A DNA stretch of 64,000 bases from Dictyobacter formicarum (GTDB lineage Bacteria > Chloroflexota > Ktedonobacteria > Ktedonobacterales > Ktedonobacteraceae). Shown in pieces: positions 51,845 to 61,848 of the stretch. Numbering within the stretch: position 1 is the first letter of the stretch; every line of letters starts with the position of its first letter. The DNA is taken from assembly GCF_016587435.1 (NCBI RefSeq), contig NZ_BNJJ01000033.1:22178-86177 (forward strand), written 5' to 3'. The notes below the pieces were generated by a model, which was not told the origin of the DNA, did not search any database, and was given only the letters and a program-made list of their open reading frames with translations. The position numbers and the translations under genes are program-made.

Positions 51845-52600
51845 TCAGGAGAGCCGGGCCTGATAGCCTTGAATCGCCTCTCGGGCCTCCTGCAGGCTGA
51901 CCTCGGTGCAGTCGCGATAGTAACGGATGGCGAGCAGGATGTAGCCGGCTCGCAACAGGAAGTTGATCGCCTGGAGATCGGGATCGCGCTTGCCCTGTTC
52001 GAGCGCAGTGGCGTCGCTGCTCTCGATCATCTGCTCGATCTGCTGGATCACGGTCTGCGCTACCTCGGCCTCGGCGCCAGTGCTTGAGCAGAAGTAGGCC
52101 TCGGCATCGCGCCGGCAATGAGCCTGCAGCAAGAGATACATCACCATGGGATCGGCATAGGTGACGGAGGAGTTCCTGGCAACGGCTGATGGATCTCCAT
52201 ACATCGCGGCAAAATCCCTGATGGCCGCTGCCGCCTCCTGCCAGCTGGTTCCCTCTTGTTCCTGGTAGAGCATGATGGCCCGCTGCTCAAGCACGTAGAG
52301 CAGTGAGGCTGGCTGTTGTGCCAGCGTCCTGACCAGCGTTGTCTGCACCGGCCGAAAGGCAGCAACTATGCTCTGCCGATTCTCCCGCACCTGGCTAATC
52401 TGCTGATAGAGCAACGGCGAGCGCTCGGCGTGAATTGTTGGCATCCGGTATGCTGGTCTGCTAGATCGTGGCTGCACATCCACCTCTAGCGTCCTTTTCG
52501 GCCGCCACTTATCCTTTCGCTGGCTGTACTTCGTACCCAGGAACGGCGGAACAAAAATAATCACAAACACAACCACTAGCCAGAGCCACGTATTTCCCAT
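51845..52600 (-). CDS. Single-pass membrane protein of unknown function
   Basis: 251 residues. One N-terminal membrane helix (NTWLWLVVVFVIIFVPPFLG) followed by a long helical cytosolic domain with repeated amphipathic helices (LLYVLEQRAIMLYQEQEG, then VTYADPMVMYLLLQAHCRRD). No family recognised. Its end faces the MarR gene. Confidence 0.75.
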   Translation of the reverse strand: MGNTWLWLVVVFVIIFVPPFLGTKYSQRKDKWRPKRTLEVDVQPRSSRPAYRMPTIHAERSPLLYQQISQVRENRQSIVAAFRPVQTTLVRTLAQQPASLLYVLEQRAIMLYQEQEGTSWQEAAAAIRDFAAMYGDPSAVARNSSVTYADPMVMYLLLQAHCRRDAEAYFCSSTGAEAEVAQTVIQQIEQMIESSDATALEQGKRDPDLQAINFLLRAGYILLAIRYYRDCTEVSLQEAREAIQGYQARLS

Positions 52601-53116
52601 AAAGTCGCATGCCTCCCTGCACTATCTATTAAAAATTTTGGCTGTATATGCTGCATTTTTATTATTATAAACGAGCTTTGCGGTAGTATACCACGTAAAT
52701 TGATACATGTATATTCTTATATTTATGGTGGTAATTCTGTGATGGAACATAATAACTGTATAGGCGGCCATTAACGTTTACTTGCTTGATCTTCTTGATC
52801 AAAAATGTGTTAATCTGAGAGGCGGCATCCAAAATAGGAAGACCCTGCGGGCAATACATTTCATTTATTAAGAACATCGAAGGACCAAACGCAAGAAGAA
52901 AAGCGGACCCCCGTAGGTGCGGCCATCAGCGGCTGCTTGCCCCACAAACGGTGGGGCAAGCCGGGGCCAGCCCGGCACCTACCCACGCCGCTCAAAAAAG
53001 CAGATGTGGTGTGTTTGTTCTTGACGCATCTGAATGCATCATATATCCTTAAACGGTTGAGTTTGTCCTCGTTTATTTGTATGTTGCGTGCGCGTATTGA
53101 AAGTAGAGGTGGGTGC
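52601..53116. repeat. Gap carrying a partial MITE end and a GCACCTACG block
   Basis: GGGCAATACATTTCATT at about 52849-52865 matches the left end of the element at 16.5 kb. It is followed by CGTAGGTGCGGCC at 52912-52924 and a 10-bp stem (CTTGCCCCAC with GTGGGGCAAG, 52936-52960). No right end was found. No gene is supported here. Confidence 0.45.
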
Positions 53117-54097
53117 ATGTACCATCCAACCAGCCGCGTGCTGGCGGTGCTTGAATTGCTGCAGGCCAGGCCATCGATTACGGGTCCGGAGCTGGCGGCG
53201 CGTTTAGAGATGGACGTGCGTACCATTCGTCGTTATATCATGCATCTGCAGGATGTCGGTATCCCCATCGAGTCGAACATTGGCCGCCACGGAGGCTACC
53301 GCCTGCGTCCCGGTTTTAAGCTGCCGCCGCTCCTCTTTACGGAAGAGGAGGCCACGGCCATTATGCTGGGCTTGCTGGGCACGTCCTGGTTGGAGATTGG
53401 TCAACCGGCGGTCGCTGTGGAGGGGGCACTGGCCAAGGTTTCTCGCGTCCTGCCGTTGCGGGCCCGTGATCGCCTGAAGGCTATCTCTTCTCACCTTTTC
53501 TTCTTCTCGCCTCAGCAGGATGGACGTCCCGATGTGTCTTTGTTGATGAGCCTGAGCGAGGCAGTTGGGCAGCGGCAGCGCGTGCGTATCGATTATCGCT
53601 CCACGCGCGATCAAAGTACCCGGCGTAAGGTAGAGCCGTATGGCATCGTTGGCTGGGATGGTCGCTGGTACCTGGTTGGCTACTGTTGCCTGCGCCAGGA
53701 CATGCGCACTTTTCGCCTGGACCGCATTCAGAAGATTGAGCCATTGGAGGAGCCGTTTGAGCGCGATGAGGAGTTCGATTGCCGGGCCTATGTAGAGAAG
53801 CGGTATAATAGCCAGCCAGGCCGTTACCACATTCAGATCGAGTTTCAGGCTCCGCTCTACACCGTGCAGCAGCGCATCCCTGCGTCCTATGGCACGTTGA
53901 CGCCTACCGCCAATGGTGTGATGTTTCAATGTCAGTACGATAATATTGAAGGCCATGCGCGCTACTTGATGGCCCTCAACCTGCCGTTTGTTATCCACGA
54001 GCCGCCAGAGCTGCGTGACGCCTTCAAGCGGCTGGCCGCAAAGATGCTCCAGATCGCGGATAGCCGGCCTTCATCTGAACCTGCGGCCGATAGTTGA
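53117..54097 (+). CDS. HTH-WYL transcriptional regulator (DeoR-like)
   Basis: 326 residues. N-terminal helix-turn-helix (RVLAVLELLQARPSITGPEL, then MDVRTIRRYIMHLQDVGIPI). A central WYL domain: RVRIDYRSTRDQSTRRKVEP, then WDGRWYLVGYC with the WYL triad, and the C-terminal WCX domain. WYL proteins sense ligands, often nucleic acids or nucleotides. The start at 53117 follows AGAGGTGGGTGC; the long 5' extension overlaps a repeat and is not likely. Confidence 0.92.
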   Translation: MYHPTSRVLAVLELLQARPSITGPELAARLEMDVRTIRRYIMHLQDVGIPIESNIGRHGGYRLRPGFKLPPLLFTEEEATAIMLGLLGTSWLEIGQPAVAVEGALAKVSRVLPLRARDRLKAISSHLFFFSPQQDGRPDVSLLMSLSEAVGQRQRVRIDYRSTRDQSTRRKVEPYGIVGWDGRWYLVGYCCLRQDMRTFRLDRIQKIEPLEEPFERDEEFDCRAYVEKRYNSQPGRYHIQIEFQAPLYTVQQRIPASYGTLTPTANGVMFQCQYDNIEGHARYLMALNLPFVIHEPPELRDAFKRLAAKMLQIADSRPSSEPAADS

Positions 54098-54288
54098 AGT
54101 GGCGGTCGCGCCAGATTAGCATATTAGTTGAGCAAGGGAAGGCTCAACCAGAAGGTTGAGCCAGTTCCTCGTTCGCTTTCTATCACCAGAGGGGGTCAGA
54201 TACATGCTTAGAAATGTGTGGGTTCGATTGCATTTCGGTTATGCTTGTGATAAAAGATAGATATATTCTTATGAGTAAATGGAGCGCC

Positions 54289-54852
54289 ATGAAGACTAAA
54301 AATGAAGTAATCTCCCACATCATAGCTATTTTTAGTGCTATTTGTATTGTTATCCTTGATCAATGGAGCAAGAATCTGGTGGTGGAGCGCCTGAGTCCGC
54401 CGGATAGCGGACGCATCGTCTCGCTGCTGGGCGATTATTTAACGCTCTATTATGTGCAGAACTGGAATTCGGCCATGGGCTTGTTGACCAATCCAGTGCT
54501 GCTGGCTGTGCTGATTGTGGTTGCGCTGGTGGTGCTGTTTTCCTTCTACTGGCGCCTGTTCCGTCGCGGACCTCTAGTCTACAAGGTGCTCTTTGGTCTG
54601 ATACTGGGCGGTGCGGCCGGCAATATTCTGGACCGCTTTATACGTGGTGGGTATGTGGTCGATTTTATCTATTTTCGCCTGCCTCAGATTGGTTTCAGGT
54701 TCTATATATTTAACATCGCGGATGCCGCAATTTCTGTTGGGGTGGCGCTGCTCTTTATCCTGTTGCTCTTTTCCGACTCCCGTCGTTCCCAGCCCAAAGA
54801 GCAGGCGGACACCGCGCAATCTGCCAGCACGTCTGGCAAGCTCTCACAATAG
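54289..54852 (+). CDS. lspA: Lipoprotein signal peptidase (signal peptidase II)
   Basis: 187 residues. Four membrane helices. Catalytic aspartates lie in GGAAGNILDRFIRGGYVVDF (first Asp) and FYIFNIADAAISVG (second Asp); QNWNSAMGLL is the N-box-like motif. It cleaves prolipoproteins after lipid attachment, for example the lipoprotein at 37.7 kb. The start at 54289 follows TGGAGCGCC. The C-terminal tail (about 25 residues, charged) is longer than usual. Confidence 0.95.
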   Translation: MKTKNEVISHIIAIFSAICIVILDQWSKNLVVERLSPPDSGRIVSLLGDYLTLYYVQNWNSAMGLLTNPVLLAVLIVVALVVLFSFYWRLFRRGPLVYKVLFGLILGGAAGNILDRFIRGGYVVDFIYFRLPQIGFRFYIFNIADAAISVGVALLFILLLFSDSRRSQPKEQADTAQSASTSGKLSQ

Positions 54853-54908
54853 GGTGCGCCGTACCCGTTGATGAGCGTTGCGCCTGGCTACTGGCTGGCT
54901 GTGCTCGA

Positions 54909-55193
54909 TCAGAAGCCGGCCATAGATGGTCGCCCGTGTCGTTCCGGCACATAGGACGGCAGGAAGCGCAGCAGATCATTTATGGCATCGTCCCACTGGT
55001 CCATCAGTTTATGCTGCTCCCTGACCAGCGCCTCACGACGATTGAGGATCGTCCAGGTGCCGATCAGGTCCACCTCTTCATCCAACATCTGGTTGATTTT
55101 CTGTTCCATTAAGGTATCGAGCTCACATATACGTTGTGTCAGATCCTCCACACGCGCAATTGCCTCTTGATATGTGGCTGCTTGTCTCATCAT
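54909..55193 (-). CDS. Small coiled-coil protein
   Basis: 94 residues with AGGAGCGCG before the ATG. Mostly helix with heptads: EAIARVEDLTQRICELDTLM, then ILNRREALVREQHKLMDQWD. No family recognised. Its end faces lspA. Confidence 0.7.
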   Translation of the reverse strand: MMRQAATYQEAIARVEDLTQRICELDTLMEQKINQMLDEEVDLIGTWTILNRREALVREQHKLMDQWDDAINDLLRFLPSYVPERHGRPSMAGF

Positions 55194-55647
55194 CGCGCTC
55201 CTGAATCTCTTGTATCAACTGGCTGACAAGGGTTACATCTACAGATGTCGATAGGATGTTGATGTTACTCGTTATGTGGTCGATTCTACAATCAGTTTTG
55301 TGCAGCCCCTCTATTGCCGTCAGCGTATCCCGTAGTAATTCTCGCTGTCAAACACAACCTGTTCATATCCGCAGGGGGGCGTCAACCGCCCCGCAACCCT
55401 TAATTAAAACTATGAAGTGCAGATGTAAAGTTTGATTTCCGTGACGCTCAAATTATCGAAGCCGCGAGCCTGTACTCTGTGCTAGATATGCCTGTGGTGT
55501 CTTAAAACCCTCCACGCTTGCATCTGTGTTGTATGGTTAGAATGTTGCCAAGAAAGCATGGCCGGCCAGGGCAGCACTGCATGCATACGGGCATGCATCA
55601 AGCGAATATGTAACCATCCTGACAGAAATGTAGAGGGAGGCATTATT
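55194..55647. other. Gap with small dyads, no gene
   Basis: A GGGGCG/CGCCCC hairpin at about 55375-55392 and TGCATGC/GCATGCA at 55578-55597. The promoter of the ABC-2 operon is presumably here. The open reading extending 5' from 55648 to 55558 has no ribosome site. Confidence 0.4.
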
Positions 55648-56628
55648 ATGTCTGGAATCGCTGCCAGCCATCTTTCCATGTGTTATCGAGTTCCTGTGCG
55701 TGAGGCTAGTCTGCGGGGAGCGCTGGGCTCGCTGTGGCGGCGCCGCTATCGTCAGATTCAGGCGGTCAATGACATCTCGTTTTCCATTGAGCCCGGCGAG
55801 GTTGTGGGCTTTATTGGTCCTAATGGCGCGGGCAAAACAACGACATTAAAGATGTTGAGCGGCATCCTGCATCCCAGCGCCGGAACGGTTGCTGTGCATG
55901 GCTTCACCCCCTGGCGACGTGAGAGTGCCTTTTTGCGCTCGATCGCCTTGATCCGTGGTAGCCAGCCGCTTGGTGGTCCCACCGAGCTGACTGTGCTGGA
56001 CTCACTGCGTTTCCAGCAGACGATTTATGACGTTTCTGCCGCGGACTTTCGGAAGAACCTGGCTGAACTGACCGAGCTCCTTGACCTGGAACAGCTGCTG
56101 GCTCGCCAGGTGCGCGCCCTGAGCCTGGGCGAGCGTATGCGCTGCGGCCTGGCGCTCTCCCTGCTCTATCGGCCCCGTGTGCTCTTTCTGGACGAGCCGA
56201 CGCTGGGCCTGGATGTCTCGGCCGTCAACATGATCCGCCGCTTTATTGCCAGCTACTGCCGCCGCACCGGCGCGACCGTCCTGCTGACCAGTCATTATAT
56301 GGTGGATGTCGAGACTCTCTGCAATCGTATCATCCTTATCGATAAGGGGACAATTCAGTATGATGGTGGCTTGAGCGAGCTGTCGGCCCGCCTGGCGCCC
56401 TCGAAGTTGCTGCGCGTCTCTTTTTCTGATAGCCGTGATCGGGACTGGCACGGCTATGGCGAGCTGGTCGAGTTGAGTGAAAGTAGCGCCGTGCTGAGTG
56501 TGCAGCGGGAACAGGTGCCTGGTGTGACGGCTCGCCTGCTGGCCGAGCTGGCCGTTACCGATCTGGCGGTGGAGGAGCCGCCGCTGGAGCGTGTGATCGA
56601 CCAGGTGTATCGGGAGGGCGCGCTATGA
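55648..56628 (+). CDS. ABC-2-type transporter, ATP-binding subunit
   Basis: 326 residues with AGAGGGAGG before the ATG. Walker A GPNGAGKTTT, Q-loop region, signature LSLGERMRCGLALSLL, Walker B RVLFLDEPTLGLD, H-loop LTSHYMVDVE. A C-terminal extension of about 80 residues is typical of DrrA/NatA-type subunits. The first gene of a three-gene exporter operon; its stop overlaps the next ATG (ATGA, 56625-56628). Confidence 0.93.
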   Translation: MSGIAASHLSMCYRVPVREASLRGALGSLWRRRYRQIQAVNDISFSIEPGEVVGFIGPNGAGKTTTLKMLSGILHPSAGTVAVHGFTPWRRESAFLRSIALIRGSQPLGGPTELTVLDSLRFQQTIYDVSAADFRKNLAELTELLDLEQLLARQVRALSLGERMRCGLALSLLYRPRVLFLDEPTLGLDVSAVNMIRRFIASYCRRTGATVLLTSHYMVDVETLCNRIILIDKGTIQYDGGLSELSARLAPSKLLRVSFSDSRDRDWHGYGELVELSESSAVLSVQREQVPGVTARLLAELAVTDLAVEEPPLERVIDQVYREGAL

Positions 56629-57395
56629 GACGCTTGCTGATCCTGCTGCTTACGGCGACCTGGCGTCAGATCCTACAATGGCTGGCCTGGCGTTCCTTCC
56701 TGCTCACGATGGCTATCAACCAGGCAATAGTTCCCCTGCTGGGCCTGACTATCTGGTCCGTCGCTTTGCCTGGTAGTCCGGCTATCTCGACCTACTACAT
56801 CGCCCTGCTGGTCTGCCAGCTCCTGACTGTCTCGTATGAGCAGCATACCTTCTCCAACGGCATTTATGCGGGCGCGCTGAGCCATGATCTGCTCAAGCCC
56901 CAGCCGGTGGTGCTGGGACCCCTGGGAGCCAATATCGCTCTGCGCCTCTGGCATTTTGTGGTTGGCCTGCCGCTGATTCTGCTGCTGGAGCTCTTTACCC
57001 ATGCTCACTTTGTCCTGCTGGATATATTGCTGGCTATACCCGCGCTCTTGCTGGCGGCCACGCTGCGCTTTTTGTTTACCTATCTTCTCTCGCTCTCGGC
57101 CTTCTGGACTGAGCAGGCGCATGGCGTGGTGGGCTTTGGCGAGACCCTGCTCTTCCTGCTTGGCGGTTCGGCGATCCCGATCCCACTTTTTCCCGTTAGC
57201 CTGCGCTCCCTTGGGGAAGCGTTGCCGTTTCGCGCCATGCTCGGCTTCCCGGCTGAAATTGTCAGTGATCACCTGGCTTCGCAATCATTGTTGCTCGGCT
57301 ATGGCTGGCAACTGATCTGGATTCTGGTCTTTTTGTTGGCGGTCATCCTGGCCTGGCAGGCTGGCGTGCGCCGCTATACCGCGATTGGAGGTTAA
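56625..57395 (+). CDS. ABC-2-type permease subunit (DUF990-like)
   Basis: 256 residues, six membrane helices. HDLLKPQPVVLGPLGANIAL is the ABC-2 coupling-loop region (LLKP motif of ABC-2 permeases). Overlaps the ATPase gene by 4 bp and ends 7 bp before the partner permease, so the subunits are made together. Confidence 0.88.
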   Translation: MRRLLILLLTATWRQILQWLAWRSFLLTMAINQAIVPLLGLTIWSVALPGSPAISTYYIALLVCQLLTVSYEQHTFSNGIYAGALSHDLLKPQPVVLGPLGANIALRLWHFVVGLPLILLLELFTHAHFVLLDILLAIPALLLAATLRFLFTYLLSLSAFWTEQAHGVVGFGETLLFLLGGSAIPIPLFPVSLRSLGEALPFRAMLGFPAEIVSDHLASQSLLLGYGWQLIWILVFLLAVILAWQAGVRRYTAIGG

Positions 57396-57402
57396 AGCAA
57401 GT

Positions 57403-58185
57403 ATGCGTATCCTGCGACTCTCAGGTTTGATCTTCTCACTCTCGCTGCGCCGCGAGCTCACTTTTCGTGCCAACTTCCTGTTCCAGGCCATGATGACCCT
57501 GATCGGCGGTGGCTCCGGCTGGATTGCGCTCTCTCTGATCTACACGCAGACGCGTAGCCTGGCCGGTTGGAGCCAGGGCGAGGCTGGCATCCTGCTAGGC
57601 ACCTTTCAACTGGTGAGCAGCTTCCTGGCTGCCTTTATCGAGCCCAACCTGAGCTGGTTTGGCGGCCAGATCAAAGACGGCAAATTTGACCACCTCCTCT
57701 TGCGACCCGTCTCCAGCCTCTTCTCGGCCAGCCTGGGGAGCTGCGCCCCGCTTGCCATCACACAGGCCCTGCCTGGCCTCATCATCATCATCATCAGCCT
57801 CCACCAGCTCAGCCTCGTCCCCTCGCTCTGGAACTGGCTTGGCTGGCTTCTCCTGCTCGTCGTCGGCTGCACCATCACCTGGGCCTCCCGCGTCCTGCTC
57901 GCCAGCCTCGCTTTCTGGACGCCCGCCATCGAGCTGGATGTCCTCTACTCGGCCTTCTGGCAGTTTGGACGCTATCCCAGCGACATCTACCGCCAGCCAC
58001 TGCGCTCGCTCCTGACCTTTATCCTCCCCATCGCCTTTGTCGCCACCTTCCCGGCCCGCACCCTCACCCGTGGTCCTGACCTCCCCATCCTCCTTTCCGG
58101 AACCGCCCTTGGCCTGTTTGCTATCTTGCTCACCCACCTCGCCTGGCAACGCGGCCTCCGCCGCTACACCAGCGCCACCTCGTGA
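57403..58185 (+). CDS. ABC-2-type permease subunit, partner
   Basis: 260 residues with GGAGGTTAAAGCAAGT before the ATG. Six membrane helices, with IKDGKFDHLLLRPVSSLFSA matching the LLRP coupling loop. Together with the previous permease and ATPase it forms a heterodimeric exporter of the DUF990/YadH-like type (drug or lipid export inferred). High GC stands out from flanks. Confidence 0.88.
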   Translation: MRILRLSGLIFSLSLRRELTFRANFLFQAMMTLIGGGSGWIALSLIYTQTRSLAGWSQGEAGILLGTFQLVSSFLAAFIEPNLSWFGGQIKDGKFDHLLLRPVSSLFSASLGSCAPLAITQALPGLIIIIISLHQLSLVPSLWNWLGWLLLLVVGCTITWASRVLLASLAFWTPAIELDVLYSAFWQFGRYPSDIYRQPLRSLLTFILPIAFVATFPARTLTRGPDLPILLSGTALGLFAILLTHLAWQRGLRRYTSATS

Positions 58186-58372
58186 CATGAACGCTAATTG
58201 CCTTCGATTATTTCACCATCGTAGAGATAATCGGAGGCAAGCTCCGCATCTATGGATGCATGTCGCGGGTTGCCACGGGTGCGAATATCATCGATGATAT
58301 TGCAATGCGGCGTCAATTGATTTATGCTGCTCTTGCTGTATTTGTACAAACACGATCAGGGAGGTATGCTTC

Positions 58373-59491
58373 ATGAAGGGCCTGGAGTTGGCGGAGAGCT
58401 TTTTCTTTGAAGCGGTCTTGCCGATAATCGAGCGGGAGTTCCCACAGTTGGAAGACCGCTATGCGGCGGGACTGCTGGGCTATGGTTCAGACGTTTTGGG
58501 GCATGATGATGAGTGGTCGCGCGACCATGAATGGGGACCGCGCTGCATTCTCTGGCTGAACGATAGGGATTACGCGCGCTTCGCTGAGCGACTTAATATG
58601 ACCCTCAATGAGCGGCTGCCCGAGCATTTTCGTGACTTCGCGACCCGCTTCTGCTTCGATGAGGAGGTTGGTTGCCTGGTGCCTGCGCCCTCTATGGAGG
58701 AGGGCTTTCATCACGTGGCCATTACGACCGTGGAACGCTACCTTGAGCTGCAATATGGCCTGACCGATCTGGAGCCCACGATGTTCGACTGGCTCTGCAT
58801 CCCTGAACAGAAGCTGCTGGAGCTGACCCGTGGCAAGATCTTTGATGATCCAGTGGGCGATATCTCAGCCGTTCGCGAGAACTTTGTCTATTTGCCGGAT
58901 GATGTCTGGCGCTTCAAGCTGCTCTACGCCTGGGAGAAGATCAAGGACTATGATGTGATTGGATTGTGCGCGGCGCGCGGCGATACGCTGTCGGCCAGGA
59001 TGATGCTGTACAAAACGGTTGAGCACGTTGTGCGCTTGACCTTTTTGCTCAATCGCACCTATTATCCTGGCACCATGAAATGGTTTTCGCGTGAGTTCTA
59101 CGCCCTGCCGCGCCTCGCCCAGGAGATCGGGCCGCGCCTGGAGTCGTGTCTCGTGCTCGCCGATCTGTGGCAGGCCGTTCTTCTATTGGAAGAGGCGCTC
59201 TTTCTGCTATTTGAGGAGCAGCAACGACTTGAAATCACGCGCCCCTGCCAGCTTCTGCCACCCTCTCCATATAGTCGAGGCCAGATGCGTGCCTCATTTG
59301 TAGATGTGCTGACCGCTTTGCGCGAATCCTTGCCACCAGAGCTGCAGGCCGGCGAGACGCCGGGCGCCATCGACCAATGGGTAACAAATGACGATATGCT
59401 ACTATTCGCCGATAATTTCCATAAATTCAAGGCCATCTACCAAAATAATGATAAAACTCCCCGTGATGATGTTGGGGACCTCATGGTATAG
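58373..59491 (+). CDS. DUF4037-family nucleotidyltransferase-fold protein
   Basis: 372 residues with CAGGGAGGTATGCTTC before the ATG. The N-terminus has GYGSDVLGHDDEWSRDHEWG, a pol-beta-type Gly-Ser followed by an Asp-rich segment; the rest is helical. This is the DUF4037 family, of unknown substrate. Confidence 0.85.
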   Translation: MKGLELAESFFFEAVLPIIEREFPQLEDRYAAGLLGYGSDVLGHDDEWSRDHEWGPRCILWLNDRDYARFAERLNMTLNERLPEHFRDFATRFCFDEEVGCLVPAPSMEEGFHHVAITTVERYLELQYGLTDLEPTMFDWLCIPEQKLLELTRGKIFDDPVGDISAVRENFVYLPDDVWRFKLLYAWEKIKDYDVIGLCAARGDTLSARMMLYKTVEHVVRLTFLLNRTYYPGTMKWFSREFYALPRLAQEIGPRLESCLVLADLWQAVLLLEEALFLLFEEQQRLEITRPCQLLPPSPYSRGQMRASFVDVLTALRESLPPELQAGETPGAIDQWVTNDDMLLFADNFHKFKAIYQNNDKTPRDDVGDLMV

Positions 59492-60025
59492 TTATTCAAG
59501 CGCTTTCAATGCATCGAGTGCCTGCCGGGTTGCAGTGGTGGCGCGTGGATCACTCCTTTCTTGTCTCAGGATCAATGCCTGCTCGAAGCAGGCGCGGGCC
59601 TCGGCTATCATTCCCTGCTCGACAAAGCAGCGGCCTCGATGCTGGAGGATGATGTCCTCATATTGCACCTGGTGGTAGTCCCTGGCTTTCTGCAATGCTT
59701 TCTGAAACAGTTCCTGCGCCGAGCTGCGCTGACCAAGATATTGCTGCGCCGTGGCCAGATGGAGTAAATTGGTGACCTCCAGGCGTTGATCTCCTAAAAG
59801 CTGGGCCAGTGCGAGCGCTTGCCCTAGCAATGGTGCCGCCTCTCTCTCTTCACCCAGGATAGTGAGACGGGAGCCGAGGCGGCTCAAGCACTCCAGTTGC
59901 ATCTGCTCATCACCATGTGCGCGCGCCCGTGCCAGGTCCTCGTAATCCTGCTCAACTTTTTGCGTCAGCGCAGCGCGATCTTCCGTCTGGAAGCGTTGAA
60001 AAAAAGCTGTCGGCTCTTGATCCAT
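59492..60025 (-). CDS. TPR protein
   Basis: 177 residues with AAGGAGCAGAAAAAA before the ATG. Four or more TPR helices: EQDYEDLARARAHGDEQMQL, then LAQLLGDQRLEVTNLLHLAT, AQELFQKALQKARDYHQVQY and ARACFEQALILRQERSDPRA. Scaffold for protein contacts; partner unknown. Its stop abuts that of the DUF4037 gene. Confidence 0.85.
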   Translation of the reverse strand: MDQEPTAFFQRFQTEDRAALTQKVEQDYEDLARARAHGDEQMQLECLSRLGSRLTILGEEREAAPLLGQALALAQLLGDQRLEVTNLLHLATAQQYLGQRSSAQELFQKALQKARDYHQVQYEDIILQHRGRCFVEQGMIAEARACFEQALILRQERSDPRATTATRQALDALKALE

Positions 60026-60307
60026 TTTTTTCTGCTCCTTCTTCTCACACTATGAAGACACAAGCCAGACACACCCGGGCTGGTTTGCGTAGCAGTGGCT
60101 TTCGCTCAATTTGATTGTAGATTGTCACTATATGGTACTCTTTGTAGAACAGGAATGCAATACGGTTATAACATCATATGTCTTGTAGAAATAGGAGAGC
60201 GAGATTACTTGTTTTATGCGTGGGGGCTTGCTATGGTAAGCTCCTATCTGACCAGCCTCAGTTTTGAAAACAACTCCGTTCGGAAGGAACTTGGAAGGAG
60301 ACCGTTG
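60026..60307. other. Promoter-containing gap
   Basis: About 280 bp between divergent genes. An open reading continues 5' from 60308 to 60095 but no start there has a ribosome site. No strong dyad seen. Confidence 0.35.
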
Positions 60308-61696
60308 ATGCCAGACATTCGGTTTGATGATTACTATGCGATTATCCCCCACCCAAATACTTCATCCATCCTTCTCTTGAAGAGTGAAGGTGGATGGACC
60401 TTACCCAGGGCAACCGTTCCACTTTCTCCTGACGATGGGAGGTGGCGCGACGCTTTTCGCATCAACGCCGCTTTTTATCAGCTCCTTGGCATCACTGTCA
60501 CCATGCTGGAATGCCTGTTTGTGAGCCCATTTCCAGGGGTCGGCCAGCACGGCAGTAGTGTCTTTGTGATGAGTAATCACGATGCGGAATGGACTGCTCC
60601 TCCTGAAGGGGCCTGGGTCTCACATGAAACCCTTAAAACGCTCTCTTTTGTCATCCCTGAACATCGCCTGCTGCTTGAAACCTGGCTGACGCAGACAACA
60701 TCCTCGAAGATGGATGGGCTTCCCTGGACACGAGATGGATGGTTTGAAGAAGCATCGGCCTGGATACACGCCCAACTCCACAGGCAAAATCTGGCTGCGA
60801 CAGGACCAATTGAGCAAACACGCTCCTGGTTTATCTCATCCATTCTGCGCGTTCCTACAACGGCCGGAGAGGTGTATTTCAAGGCTGTTCCGAGATCAGA
60901 TGTGCATGAACCACTGCTTACCCGCTGGCTTTCAACACAGTATCCTACATTCGTTCCGCAGGTGCTCGCTGTCCATGAAGAGCAACGCTGGCTCCTGATG
61001 AAAGCCGTGACAGGCGAAAAAATGCCTCCAGATGCCAACCCACTCGACTATCTTCCCCGGTGGAAAACGTTGCTGCAAACCTATGCGCTTATGCAGCGTG
61101 ACATGGCTTCGCATATGGAGAAATTACTCTCCCTCGGGTGTCATGACTGGCGGCTGGAATCATTAGCAGAACTCATCGATCCATTTTTGGCCGAACTTCC
61201 GATGTTGCTGCAAGGAGCGTGGAATCCACTGACCAAAGAGGAACAGGACGATCTCCTGCGTCTTGCTCCCCGTCTGAAGTCTTCGTGCGCCGAATTAGCG
61301 CGTCTAGGCATTCCAGCAAGTGTGCATCACGGAGATTTCCACCGTGGCAATATCATTGCACATGAGACAGGGTGTGCCTTGCTCGATTGGGCAGGATTTG
61401 TAGGGGTGACGCATCCCTTTTTAAGTCTCTGGGTCCCACTCAGCGATTGGGGAGAGTCTGCACAGAAGATCCTTTGTGAGAGCTATCTAGAAGTGTGGAG
61501 TGATTACGCGCCGCTGGAGCGCCTGCGTGCGGCTCTTTCATTGGCCCATCCCTTAGCCGCACTTTGCGGCGCGCTAGGACATCGTCACCAGATCCGTCAT
61601 GCTCACACTGCTCTTGTGTGGGATATCCTTGGTGAACAAGAGCACCTCCTTGATTGTTTGAGAAGCCTCTTCGTATTGATGGGTCAACAGGAGTGA
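60308..61696 (+). CDS. APH-like kinase with an N-terminal Nudix-like domain
   Basis: 462 residues with GGAAGGAGACC before the ATG. Residues 1-130 resemble a Nudix fold lacking the acidic box: AIIPHPNTSSILLLKSEGGW, LPRATVPL, then RDAFRINAAFYQLLGITV. The rest is an aminoglycoside-phosphotransferase-like kinase: VHHGDFHRGNIIAHETG (His, Asp, Asn all present) and LLDWAGF. Compare the separate Nudix and APH genes at 40.4-41.9 kb. Substrate unknown. Confidence 0.82.
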   Translation: MPDIRFDDYYAIIPHPNTSSILLLKSEGGWTLPRATVPLSPDDGRWRDAFRINAAFYQLLGITVTMLECLFVSPFPGVGQHGSSVFVMSNHDAEWTAPPEGAWVSHETLKTLSFVIPEHRLLLETWLTQTTSSKMDGLPWTRDGWFEEASAWIHAQLHRQNLAATGPIEQTRSWFISSILRVPTTAGEVYFKAVPRSDVHEPLLTRWLSTQYPTFVPQVLAVHEEQRWLLMKAVTGEKMPPDANPLDYLPRWKTLLQTYALMQRDMASHMEKLLSLGCHDWRLESLAELIDPFLAELPMLLQGAWNPLTKEEQDDLLRLAPRLKSSCAELARLGIPASVHHGDFHRGNIIAHETGCALLDWAGFVGVTHPFLSLWVPLSDWGESAQKILCESYLEVWSDYAPLERLRAALSLAHPLAALCGALGHRHQIRHAHTALVWDILGEQEHLLDCLRSLFVLMGQQE

Positions 61697-61848
61697 GTAC
61701 AAACGCCAGGTCGCAGATGCCTCATTCTTGACAAAAAACGAGGTTTCAAGCATATCTTTTAGCGTGAGGAAGCGTGCTCCACCAAACAGATTATATGTAC
61801 TATTGACAGTAATTGCTCAGTATGGTACATTCCGCTTATGAATATACT

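Noticed and set aside
57595..58188. 197-residue acidic minus-strand frame
   Set aside because: Opposite an ABC-2 permease; a GC-rich shadow.
60095..60307. 71-residue N-terminal extension of the Nudix-like/APH protein
   Set aside because: No ribosome site, unlike the GGAAGGAGACC before 60308.
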